Part shown: positions 1-8,707 of the stretch, piece by piece
Layout: every line of letters begins with the position of its first letter
Numbering within the stretch: position 1 is the stretch's first letter
Source: Lachnospiraceae bacterium
Lineage (GTDB): Bacteria > Bacillota > Clostridia > Lachnospirales > Lachnospiraceae
Length of the DNA stretch: 64,000 nucleotides
Assembly (NCBI GenBank): GCA_024403235.1
Contig: JAKSSF010000001.1
Coordinates: forward strand, 62,001-126,000
Direction of reading: 5' to 3'
The notes under the pieces: generated by a model
What the model saw: the letters and a program-made list of their open reading frames with translations, nothing else
Told to the model about the DNA's origin: nothing
Database searches by the model: none
Made by a program: the position numbers and the translations under genes

Positions 1-1481
1 GCACCGGAATCAAAAATATCTCTTTCATATTCATCAAGTAATTCGATAACCCTCTCCTGTGCCCAAGGGCCTTCACGAAGAGTTTGATACTTTTGCACTA
101 CAAATTGCCACGCCTGCAAGTCATTAATTAAAAGTAGTTGTCCAAAATATCCACTAATAAATATGTTATTTAAATCGGGATTTATAGCATAGGGAATTGT
201 ATAGTTTTTCGCGCTAATATCCCAATCATTCCCCCAGGAAATATCCATATCCCAAGGGCAATAAATCCCTAAAATTCTGTCTTTTTCTTTTTTCAACGCA
301 AGAAGAGTATTTTTCATCCTATACTCATTAAACTTACCATTATCTAATCCCTGGATTAAAGTATAAAAAAGAAAAATGTCCGCAGCATTATCTAAATCTA
401 TTCCATTGTACAAATATTCTGCATTATCTACATTTTCTGATAGATTGGTATAGTATTCCAGAAGAAGTCCCCAGGGATCATTTGATACTCTATTATCACT
501 AACCTTTATTTTATATCCTGACTCTGATAGATTCTCCGTATTTAGCAAAAACTGCTCATCAAACCAATCTATTTTTTTATATAGAGCTTCTTCATCCGTA
601 GTTCCACCCATTCCGAGCAGTTTTTCATCAATAGGATAGCCTAATGCGTATAATCCATAATATTCATCATTTATAAATAACTCTGCATATTGGTACTCAC
701 ATCCAGTTTCTATTCCCTGTCTATTGTCTGTGGAACAACTATATTTCCATAAATTCTGCGAAAAAACATTTCGTATTTTTTCCTGATCATTATATGCCGG
801 GTATAAAATCCAGTCCTCATCCTGCCGTAATCCTAACAGACTTCTATCATATAATCTTTCATTTCCTCCAACGGATTCTTGTGTTAAGGAAATTCTAAAA
901 GATTTTTTAGGATAATTACGCGTTGTAGCTCCTCGAAGTTTTATTTCTCCCCCTGAATCTAGTACTCGATTTCTTCCATCTGTAGAATTATCAAAAAGAT
1001 ACATCTCCATTTCTGCTGGATAGTCACCAATTTCTTCATTTACTGAAATATGAATTAACGGCAGTGTAGTACATATTAAGGAAAATTCACACATAATTTC
1101 ATCATTAAATATGACAAAAGGAATTTTTACATTATTTTTTATAACCGTATCCGTTATTTGTTCTTCACAAAAAGCAACTTTAAGATTATTGTATTCTCCA
1201 GATTTTATTTCTATATACGGATTATTTGCATTTTTACTACCTTCCACAAGGGAATAATAAAAACAATGATTTGCAGATGTAGCAATTAAGTTTTGCTCAT
1301 TAAAAAACAAATCCACTGAAAAATCTGTATCATTCACTCTATCCGAACCAATAATATCCTCATACGTTTCCACACTGACCACATTATTGGCGTAGGAAAT
1401 TCTTTGGTTTAAGCCAAATATCAAATATATCGACAGTAAAATAGAACTGCACAACAAAACCAATCCTGCATGTTTCCGCAT
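1..1481 (-). CDS. CotH-family kinase-like membrane-anchored protein (3' end beyond window)
   Basis: The frame is open from an ATG at 1481 to the window edge, about 493 residues. The N-terminus has a basic start (MRKH) and one hydrophobic segment at about residues 5-25, so a signal anchor is likely. CotH-like features seen are a G-A-T-T-R-N-YPKKSF stretch near residue 190, matching the R-G-x-S-x-x-PKK motif of the family, and PWDMDISWGND towards the C-terminus, matching the D-x-D metal-binding segment. CotH proteins are atypical kinases first described in spore coats. Here the gene sits last in a VTC-DUF4956-CotH operon, about 20 bp after the DUF4956 stop, so a cell-envelope role is inferred. 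An ATG 4 bp upstream is in another frame and hits a stop. A second, broken copy lies at 5979-7469. Confidence 0.8.
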   Translation of the reverse strand, partial: MRKHAGLVLLCSSILLSIYLIFGLNQRISYANNVVSVETYEDIIGSDRVNDTDFSVDLFFNEQNLIATSANHCFYYSLVEGSKNANNPYIEIKSGEYNNLKVAFCEEQITDTVIKNNVKIPFVIFNDEIMCEFSLICTTLPLIHISVNEEIGDYPAEMEMYLFDNSTDGRNRVLDSGGEIKLRGATTRNYPKKSFRISLTQESVGGNERLYDRSLLGLRQDEDWILYPAYNDQEKIRNVFSQNLWKYSCSTDNRQGIETGCEYQYAELFINDEYYGLYALGYPIDEKLLGMGGTTDEEALYKKIDWFDEQFLLNTENLSESGYKIKVSDNRVSNDPWGLLLEYYTNLSENVDNAEYLYNGIDLDNAADIFLFYTLIQGLDNGKFNEYRMKNTLLALKKEKDRILGIYCPWDMDISWGNDWDISAKNYTIPYAINPDLNNIFISGYFGQLLLINDLQAWQFVVQKYQTLREGPWAQERVIELLDEYERDIFDSG

Positions 1482-1501
1482 CCATGTTACCCCATAAACA
1501 A

Positions 1502-2101
1502 TTAAATCACATCATCACTGTCATATTCCAGAATCGAGAACTGTTCAATTCCTATATTTTTTAATTCTTTTACTAATTCCTCATTATTTTTTATAGACAG
1601 CTCGATAACATAGTCAATCCCTTTAGTTGTATAATTACTACTCTTTATTTTATAAGATTTTGTACAGCTTCCTATTGCCTCTAACAATATCTTTTCATTT
1701 TCGTCTGCGCAATGTACAATCAACACGCAAGGTTTTCTTCCAAAATTAATATTATCCAAGAGTAACAAGACAATTGTTACTGCTAAAGATGTAAGCACTC
1801 CTACTTCATATAACTGACAACCACACACGATTCCCGTATGAATGGACCATAGTATATATAACATGTCCACCGGATCCTTAATAGCTGTTCTAAATCTTAT
1901 GATGGCAAGAGCACCTATTGTACCTAAAGTTATAACAATATTAGACTGTAAGCACAATATAATCGTAGCAATAAACAAAGGAATAATAGCCACTGCTATA
2001 TTAAAAGATTTATTATAAAATGCACGATGAGAAACATACCGATATACCAAGAATTCATATAAACTTAATAGAAAAGTGAACAGTAACACACCAGCAATCA
2101 C
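1502..2101 (-). CDS. DUF4956 membrane protein, N-terminus interrupted by a TAA (possible pseudogene)
   Basis: The readable part is 199 residues from a GTG. It has about four membrane segments in the first 110 residues, the DUF4956 signature AIIRFRTAIKDPVD, and a soluble alpha/beta C-terminal domain of about 85 residues. The GTG has no ribosome binding site. In the same frame an ATG at 2164 follows AAGGTGAG and sits 1 bp after the VTC stop, ideal for coupled translation, but codon 9 of that longer frame is TAA. The start that the signals favour therefore gives only an eight-residue peptide. The paralogue at 4620-5180 is interrupted at nearly the same place. DUF4956 proteins are often found beside VTC-domain and CotH genes; their function is unknown. 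Confidence 0.75.
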   Translation of the reverse strand: MIAGVLLFTFLLSLYEFLVYRYVSHRAFYNKSFNIAVAIIPLFIATIILCLQSNIVITLGTIGALAIIRFRTAIKDPVDMLYILWSIHTGIVCGCQLYEVGVLTSLAVTIVLLLLDNINFGRKPCVLIVHCADENEKILLEAIGSCTKSYKIKSSNYTTKGIDYVIELSIKNNEELVKELKNIGIEQFSILEYDSDDVI

Positions 2102-2165
2102 TGTAGTTGTAACTTCATTAGATGCATAAGTATTTTTTTAGTAATCTATAATCATTATATTCATA

Positions 2166-2864
2166 TCAATTTCTCACCTTCTGTAATTTTATTCTTCCCA
2201 AATAATACTTGGAAAAGGCGGTTTGTACTAATTTTTCACTTGTAATGGCGTGTCTTATAAAGCCAGGTAAAATATAATCAAATTTCACCTCTAAAACATG
2301 TCTTCCTTTTTCTTGAATTGGAATTTGCATATACTCTCCCGCTAAAAATTTATCCAGTTCATAAGACAATGCAATATTTCTATCAAAAGTGATTCGCACA
2401 TTACTTATCGGCTCAACAAAAGCCCTTCGCTCATAATCAATAATAATCTTGGGGCGAAACCCTTTTGCCAAACAAGCAACACAAAACTCTCTCAGTATCT
2501 TATTATCTGTATTCCAAAGCACTTCATTAAAATTATTCTCTAATATCTGAAAATATTGCGCTTTTGTTATTACACAGCTTTCCTTATGACACCTGCCATC
2601 ATACTTTTCTTTTTTTTCTAACCTAAGGAAATCCGGATTATTATCATAATACCTAATTCTATACTTGTATCTTCTAGATACCCCTATATCATTCTCCTTA
2701 GCACATCTATCATAAATGTCATCAAAATACAGACTGTGAATCCTATATAAGCCCCCATTGTCTGCATGATCATCCAACTTCATGATATGGGATACTTTTT
2801 CTTCCATTTTCTGTAATTCTATGTCATTAACATCATATTTCCATTCATTTCGGTATAACTTCAT
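2166..2864 (-). CDS. VTC-domain (polyphosphate polymerase-like) protein
   Basis: 232 residues, intact. The basic clusters of the VTC domain tunnel are all visible: RRYKYRIRYY near residue 65, RLEKKEK near 82, IDYERRAF near 142, VRITFDR near 155 and LEVKFD near 191, followed by the C-terminal FSKYYLG. Eukaryotic VTC4 makes polyphosphate from ATP on the cytosolic face of a membrane. In bacteria this family is annotated as polyphosphate polymerase-like with no settled substrate. It is the first gene of the operon: the start ATG follows AAGGAAACGCC, and a TATAAT-type -10 lies about 80 bp upstream. Its TGA nearly overlaps the expected start of the DUF4956 gene. The product is probably cytoplasmic and works with the DUF4956 membrane protein (inference from conserved neighbourhood). 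Confidence 0.85.
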   Translation of the reverse strand: MKLYRNEWKYDVNDIELQKMEEKVSHIMKLDDHADNGGLYRIHSLYFDDIYDRCAKENDIGVSRRYKYRIRYYDNNPDFLRLEKKEKYDGRCHKESCVITKAQYFQILENNFNEVLWNTDNKILREFCVACLAKGFRPKIIIDYERRAFVEPISNVRITFDRNIALSYELDKFLAGEYMQIPIQEKGRHVLEVKFDYILPGFIRHAITSEKLVQTAFSKYYLGRIKLQKVRN

Positions 2865-2944
2865 GGCGTTTCCTTATCTTCTGGTCAACCGCAAAATTTC
2901 ACATTGGTAATTAGAAATGATAAAACAAAATATTTTTCACACGT

Positions 2945-2950
2945 ATTATA
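2945..2950 (-). promoter_or_regulatory. Putative -10 box of the VTC/DUF4956/CotH operon
   Basis: TATAAT read on the minus strand, within TTTGGTATAATACG, about 80 bp upstream of the VTC start. No good -35 hexamer is seen 17 bp upstream. It lies in the divergent gap between this operon and the plus-strand GtrII-like gene. Confidence 0.4.
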
Positions 2951-3041
2951 CCAAAGATAAACCTTTTTTCACAGCCCCTCTATAGATTGCCGAATAAAGT
3001 TTCCTATGCTATGCTATAAAGAAAAAACAGAGGCATTATAT

Positions 3042-4559
3042 ATGGTAATTTATTCTTATAGCAAAAAAATAATTTATGTTTCTACCCTACTTATTCTTTT
3101 ATATTTTGGCATCGACCTATCAATCGAATTTGCCACAGATACTTATCCTACATTTATGCATTCCGACATTTGGGAATATATGCTATTTACCAATGGACGA
3201 GTTGTAAATGGCATCATTTATTATTTGTTTACTATTGCAGAATTACCTGCAACGGTCGTATATTTTATCTCCTATGCAAGTGCTTTGTTCTTCTTAACCT
3301 TAAGCATTTGTGTTTATGGTCATATTCTATACAAAGTTATAAAGAATACTTTTTTATCTGCTTTTCTAGCCTTTATCATCATCGTAAATCCTTTTTCTAT
3401 AGAGTACTTTTTGTTTATAGAAAAAGGGCTATTTTTCTGTGCAATCTTTTTATGTACTTTAGCTTCTTATTTTACCATAAGATTCTTTAATACCAATAGT
3501 CCAAAATATCTCTTGGATACATTAATCGCACTCATTTTTGCTGTTTTTATGTATCAAATTAGCTTGGGATTGTATGTTATATTGTGCTTGCCATTTGTAA
3601 TTAGTGCTAGTACGCTTCCAACCGAAGAAGCAAACAACAATCGTTTTCTTAAACCTCTTACTATTTTTATCAAAAGAAATATCATTCTGGCTCTTATGTA
3701 CGGTTTGGTGTTAGGAAGCGCATATTTTGTTACGGATACCCTTTTTAAAAGTGAAAGAGTAACCTCTAGAAACAGCTTCTCTTTTAGGGTGTTTCCCGTA
3801 TTATCCAATCTGATAAAAATTAACAAGGATCCTTATTATCATTTACCCAATAATTATCTCTTGCTATTATATCTGCTTATATTTATATATATTGTCGTTG
3901 TTTTCATCCATTCTAAAAAGACTTATCAGAAGGTATTCCTGTTCTTTTCATTACTCTATGTAACAATAGGTACCACTTTGATATCTCTAGCACCTTTTAT
4001 TCTTGGAGTAACAAACGACTATGCCTGTCGCACCATTTATCCCTTTGGTGCTATTTGGGGAATTATGATTGCTACTGTACTCAAATGCTCCTCTTATGGG
4101 ATTACGTCTGCAGAAGAAAAAACAGCTTCTAAAAGACGATTATATTATGTATTTGCGATACTCCTTTTTTCCATATCAGTAAACTATATTTTATTCCGGG
4201 GGGTATTTATCGATAGATACAAATCAAACCAAACAGACAAGTACATATGTCAAATGGTCGGAGAACGAATTAAAGAATACGAAGAAGAAACCGGTAAAAA
4301 AATTACAACTATCTGCTTTTATAAAGACCAGAGCCTCACCTGGGGTATCGATGGTGCCTTTCAAAATGGCCTGTTGGATCGTGCCCATGCTATAGGATGG
4401 AGCCGTCTTGACTCCATCAATTATTACCTTGCTTCTAATTATGCAGAAGGAAATCCGTCTGAAAAATATAAACAATATTTTCTTGAATATAATTGGAATT
4501 TTTACTCAGATAGGCAACTTATTTTTGAGGGAGATACACTGCATTTTTGTGTATACTAA
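3042..4559 (+). CDS. GtrII-like glucosyltransferase-domain polytopic membrane protein
   Basis: About 505 residues with roughly eleven hydrophobic segments. It shows the Glucos_trans_II pattern: an early acidic loop (HSDIWEYM), then VNPFSIEYFLFIEKG, and a soluble C-terminal domain after the last membrane segment. GtrII-type proteins transfer a sugar from a polyprenyl-phosphate carrier to a surface polysaccharide outside the membrane. I prefer the ATG at 3042 over the one at 3006 because GAGG lies 9 bp upstream of 3042 and nothing suitable precedes 3006. It is transcribed away from the VTC operon and is the only large plus-strand gene in the first 12 kb. The acceptor polysaccharide is unknown. 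Confidence 0.75.
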   Translation: MVIYSYSKKIIYVSTLLILLYFGIDLSIEFATDTYPTFMHSDIWEYMLFTNGRVVNGIIYYLFTIAELPATVVYFISYASALFFLTLSICVYGHILYKVIKNTFLSAFLAFIIIVNPFSIEYFLFIEKGLFFCAIFLCTLASYFTIRFFNTNSPKYLLDTLIALIFAVFMYQISLGLYVILCLPFVISASTLPTEEANNNRFLKPLTIFIKRNIILALMYGLVLGSAYFVTDTLFKSERVTSRNSFSFRVFPVLSNLIKINKDPYYHLPNNYLLLLYLLIFIYIVVVFIHSKKTYQKVFLFFSLLYVTIGTTLISLAPFILGVTNDYACRTIYPFGAIWGIMIATVLKCSSYGITSAEEKTASKRRLYYVFAILLFSISVNYILFRGVFIDRYKSNQTDKYICQMVGERIKEYEEETGKKITTICFYKDQSLTWGIDGAFQNGLLDRAHAIGWSRLDSINYYLASNYAEGNPSEKYKQYFLEYNWNFYSDRQLIFEGDTLHFCVY

Positions 4560-4619
4560 ATTTCTATAATAACATCGCTATAAATAATTCTCTTACCTAG
4601 GGCATCAATGTCATTTTTA

Positions 4620-5132
4620 TTAAAACGTCACTTCTCCATCATGCTGCATAATAGATGCACTATTTACTAAAGCCAAATCCGTCAGTGCTTTAATTAGTTG
4701 TTCTTCTTCACTAGTTTTGATTTCTACAACCATATCCAAACTGTTCTTTGCCCCATTTCTTGCCTTCACCTTATAATAAGAACAGTGATTTTCAATAATA
4801 GAAACAATCTCTTTTTGGACCTCCAAAGAAGTTGCATTAATTACAAGCAATAACATAGGCTTCATAGATGGAATTCTATATAACACAACGGTGAGAGCTG
4901 TAAGGACTATAGACAAAATCACCGCGATCTCTGCTACCCCTGCACCACAAATAATGATGTTGGATTGAATGGTGAGCGTCACTGCTGCAGTAATTAACAA
5001 AATAGACGGAAGTGCCACATTAAATGTCTTGTTATAGAACTGCTTCTTACATACCATACGATATACATAAAAAATATAGATTCCTAGGACCGATGCAATA
5101 ATCATGCAGATTAACACTGTCATTGCATTCAC
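4620..5132 (-). CDS. DUF4956 membrane protein, second copy, N-terminus interrupted by a TAG (likely pseudogene)
   Basis: 170 readable residues from a GTG, clearly related to the product at 1502-2101 (shared FYNK-T/S-FN, SNI and a C-terminal alpha/beta domain), but the RFRTAIKDP signature of DUF4956 is lost and the membrane region is shorter. The start favoured by signals is the ATG at 5180, preceded by AAAGGATAAATGAA. That frame runs ten codons (MKEIFKNLF then TAG) straight into the rest of the protein. It is the last gene of a broken CotH-VTC-DUF4956 cluster whose two other genes also carry in-frame stops. A short protein from the internal GTG is possible but lacks the family signature. Confidence 0.65.
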   Translation of the reverse strand: MNAMTVLICMIIASVLGIYIFYVYRMVCKKQFYNKTFNVALPSILLITAAVTLTIQSNIIICGAGVAEIAVILSIVLTALTVVLYRIPSMKPMLLLVINATSLEVQKEIVSIIENHCSYYKVKARNGAKNSLDMVVEIKTSEEEQLIKALTDLALVNSASIMQHDGEVTF

Positions 5133-5235
5133 ATCATAGGATGCATCCTTCTAAAAAAGATTTTTAAATATTTCTTTCATTTCATTTATCCTTTCTATTC
5201 CAGATCAATTTATCCAGTATATTTCTTTTTCAAAT

Positions 5236-5934
5236 TTATTCATACATATTGTATTTCTTGCACAAATAAAACTTAGAAAAGGATGTTTGTCTCAGTTCAT
5301 TAAGCTGTAGTAGGTTATAGATATAATCCGGAATGAACGCATCATATTTCACCTCCATCAATAAATGTCCAGCAGGTAAAATAAGACGTTTTTTTACTTT
5401 TTCGGAAAGGAATGCACTAAAGTCATTGGAAGATGCAATCCCTTCATCAAAGGTAACTCGAACATTCCCTAGCTTATATATGTAGGGAACTCTGTCATAT
5501 TCTACAATAACAGACGGTCTATAACCCTGTGTTTGGACGAGTGTAATCAACTCACTCTGCAACGGTGAATTCGCCATATCCTGATTTACATGGCCGGAAC
5601 ATAACGCTTCTATTAAATTTTGATCTACAGAACAACTTTCTTTGCCAGTCATACCCTTGCACTTAGACTTCTTTTCCAATTTTACAAAGGAACCATCATG
5701 ATTGTATAGACGCAGTCGAAATTTAGCTCTAGGATCTGTACCATCTTCATTTTGATAATAGCACTGGTTATCTATGCTATCAAAATACAAGCTTCTAATA
5801 TTATATTCCCCATCACGTGTATGCTAATCCATAGTGAATATGGAAGACATCCGAGTCGTCAATATTTGTTTCTGTCCATAGGATATGAGGTATTTATATT
5901 TGTGTCTGTAGGTTCTATCAGTCCTGTTTGTCAT
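5236..5934 (-). pseudogene. VTC-domain protein, second copy, broken by TAG at codon 37
   Basis: From the ATG at 5934 the frame gives 232 codons, exactly the length of the intact VTC gene at 2166-2864, with one TAG at 5824-5826 between TMD and HTRDG. Upstream of the stop the normal N-terminus is present (RTYRHKYKYLISYG). Downstream are IRSLYFD, FRLRLYN, KLEKKSK, VEYDRVPY, VRVTFD and MEVKYD. The open part after the stop could start only at a TTG at 5790, which would lack the N-terminal part of the tunnel domain. Glutamine (CAG) would suit the interrupted position, so a C-to-T change is the simplest history. Neighbours CotH and DUF4956 are also broken. Confidence 0.85.
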
Positions 5935-5978
5935 AATTCACTTCTAACTTTAATTAAAATCACTCTCATAAGCGAGCT

Positions 5979-7469
5979 TCATCTTCTGTATTTTCTAATA
6001 CCTTTTTTCATTGCCGGAAAAGAATATCTGATTATCATTTCTGACAAAATAAGCAAAAACAATAATGGACTTCCATACAACACTAGTCTGTATGCTGTAT
6101 TGTAAAGGGATTTTTCTGTATTTTCTGTCTCTGATATCGAATCAAAAGTTGAATATTTGTAATCACCTAGTAATATTTGATTCCACTTATTATGGGAGGC
6201 AGGATTACCTGCTTCCAGCTGAAAATATTGATCTAACAATTCTCCTCTTTGAGAAAGAAAGGTTTCTATTTGAGTCATATCTGTCAGCTGACGGCTAGGT
6301 ACCTTGGGCCATAGCTCTTTTTCTATTTTCCAGGCAGACTCCGGTATTTGTTTTTACACATCATAAAAGCAATCTAAGATATTGTTCTCATCTAAAACAT
6401 CTTTTCTCAAAATTTGATATCTATCAGCAACTGCTTCAAAATTATTTTCTAATAAACGATTCCATAGCAAGCTTAAGCTCGACACCGGATTTCCTTTTTC
6501 ATCAAAGGAAGGTAAGTTGTAGATCAGTGGTAATAGCTCGGTGCCATCCCAAGACAATCCAAAGGTAGAATCAAAGTCATAGGCTGTAGGATACCACTTA
6601 ATACCATCATAAGTTACCCATATAATATTCTTGGTATAATTGTCATCCGCTTGAAAGAAGAGTAAAAATAAAAGATAATCTATCGCTGTGTCCAGATTGA
6701 TATGCTCACCCATCTTCGTTATGAATTCTTCATCCGAGGCCTGTTTTGCCGTTTGAAACAAGCTAGAAATGCTGTCTTCTATAGCTTCCTCCATTCCTTC
6801 CTGACAATAAACATTCTTCCAAAGTGAATCTAATGCATAAAAATCTATATCATCATTATAATCTTCTTCCACTAAATATTTTTTGCAAAATACAACTGCT
6901 ATGGGCTTCTTAATTCCACAATAATTCTCTACAGATTTACTCTTGGTTTTAAAATATATACCATTATACTGTCCATTCTTATACAAAAGAACAGGCGTAC
7001 CAAGTATAGAACCACCATTAGGAACAAATGTAATATCCGATATCCCTTCTGTCGCAACCATATCTGCCCACAAGGATGCCATAACACTCCCCCTTAGAAG
7101 AGTTGCATCCGTGTAGTTTGCCTTTAAATATATAGAGTAATCAGATTCCTCCGGGAGTTTGATTTTATAATTTTTTTTTGGATATACCGTAGAAGTCCCA
7201 CCCTGAATTGCTATATATGCATTTGTAAAATCACGTTGTCCTTCTGCCTTTTCTGATTCCATAATAATATAGGACACGGAATCTGTTGATAATGTATTTA
7301 GTTGTCGACTGGTTAGGTATATTTTTTCTATTCCAGTCTGTTGAATCTCTGCTTCAGGCACTTGGTAGCCCATGGTCTGATTTCTACATAAGAAATAAAT
7401 AACCATGAATAGAATACTCAGTAGGACTGCAAATCCCATCACGACAGCGTTTCTTTTCTGTTGCATCAT
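5979..7469 (-). pseudogene. CotH-family protein, second copy, broken by TAA at codon 372
   Basis: A 496-codon frame from the ATG at 7469 with a single TAA at 6354-6356. The first 371 residues have an N-terminal membrane anchor (about 10-28), an I-Q-GGTSTVYPKKNYKIKL motif near 90, the CotH nucleotide-binding type stretch, and YDFDSTFGLSWDG near 300, matching the D-x-D metal site. After the stop, in the same frame, the protein continues for about 124 residues and ends with a second membrane segment (near residues 465-485) and a basic tail, so the intact product was anchored at both ends. A truncated 371-residue product would keep the catalytic motifs but lose the second anchor. The remnant IS at 7512-8652 begins only about 40 bp upstream and probably displaced the promoter. 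Confidence 0.8.
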
Positions 7470-7511
7470 ATAATCAATTTTTCCTCAGCAAACATCTTAA
7501 ATTGAAATTAT

Positions 7512-8652
7512 ATAGTGTCTACTCAATAAGTTCCTAGCACCAAGCAGGCACACTGTTTTTATATAAATCCAGTAGATTTTTCTGCCTTTTGAACCTTGAA
7601 AATATCAATTCAAAAATTTAGCACAATAACACCATGGCTATGTTCATGGTTATTATTGATAATGCTATGGAACTACGTGTAGTGGTATCTAGTTTTGTCA
7701 TGATACGCCCTAGTCCATACTTTCTTTTTGCAAGACTGAAGGCTCGCTCTACTTCAATACGATCTACATTATCAATGTATTCCTGCTTTTTATCAACTGT
7801 AGGATTTTTCTTTGGCCTTCCAAGTGCCGGGCCTGATACACGGATGCCCTTTTCTTTACAAAACGCCAGATTTGCTCTATTTCTGTAAATCTGGTCTACA
7901 AGTATTCTCTCAGGATAATGCCCTGTGCGCTGTTTATATCTCTCAGCTGCACTTATGAGTACATCTGATTCGTTATAGGCATCAAATTCAAATTTTTCAA
8001 GCCTTGCATAACCATGTTCATCTATGCTTAGATCCAGCTTTGCTCCAAACTCCACTGGAGCCTTCGCCTTGCCTCTGACGATAAGTGTGATATATGGTTA
8101 GCTCAAATCATCGTCTGAGTTGTATTCCAGAATCATCTCATTGATTTTCATAAGAATTTCGTCTGTCAGCCGCTTTCTGAATTCTACCAGTAAAGAGGAT
8201 ACGAAAGGATATTTATCCTGATATCCAGGAAGCCCAACAAAGAACTGATAATAGGTATTTTCCCGAATTTGCTCTAAAAGTTCTTTGTCAGAATAACCAT
8301 ACTGTTTCTGAATAATGAGAGAATCCAGTGCCATACGAAGAGGCTTAGCCGGCATACCGGTATTACTCGGGAAAAGCTTTGCATATCTTTCTTCAATTTC
8401 GTACCAGGGAATAGTTTCAGCCTTTTTGATCCAACGGTTTTCCGGGTTCATTTTCATTCCAAAGGGCTGCTTAAAATCTGTAAATTTAAACTGATGGTTT
8501 CTATCAAACTTATACATGGCATCTCCAAAGTGCAAGGTTTTTTTATAACAAACAGCATTTTTGTTTGCACTTTTAGTATACCATAAAATGCCGAAAAATT
8601 CAGTATTTATGGGCATTTGAACGATATTTTATTAATTAAAAGCAGACACTAT
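7512..8652 (-). mobile_element. Internally deleted IS5/IS1182-type element with intact ends
   Basis: The ends are 12-bp inverted repeats, ATAGTGTCTACT at 7512-7523 and ATAGTGTCTGCT read on the other strand ending at 8652. They are flanked by a perfect 4-bp duplication, TTAT, at 7508-7511 and 8653-8656. The 1,141-bp interior holds a transposase that has lost its middle. It is inserted directly upstream of the broken CotH operon. Confidence 0.75.
7618..8517 (-). pseudogene. IS5/IS1182-type transposase, internal deletion
   Basis: The N-terminal part (from an ATG at 8517, after GGAG) is a DUF772-type transposase N-terminal domain with PAKPLRMALDSLIIQKQYG and YQFFVGLPGYQ. It ends in a TAA at 8098. 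The C-terminal part continues in the same frame from about 8093 with VEFGAKLDLSIDEHG, a DDE-type segment and the terminal RIEVERAFSLAKRKYGLGRI motif. Only about 300 codons remain of the roughly 480 usual for this family, and the missing part contains the first catalytic Asp region, so it cannot be active. An upstream ATG at 8616 is in frame but not needed. Confidence 0.8.
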
Positions 8653-8707
8653 TTATATATGCACTTTATACTCATCGTCTTGTCAACCATAGAATTTAAC
8701 TCCCCAT

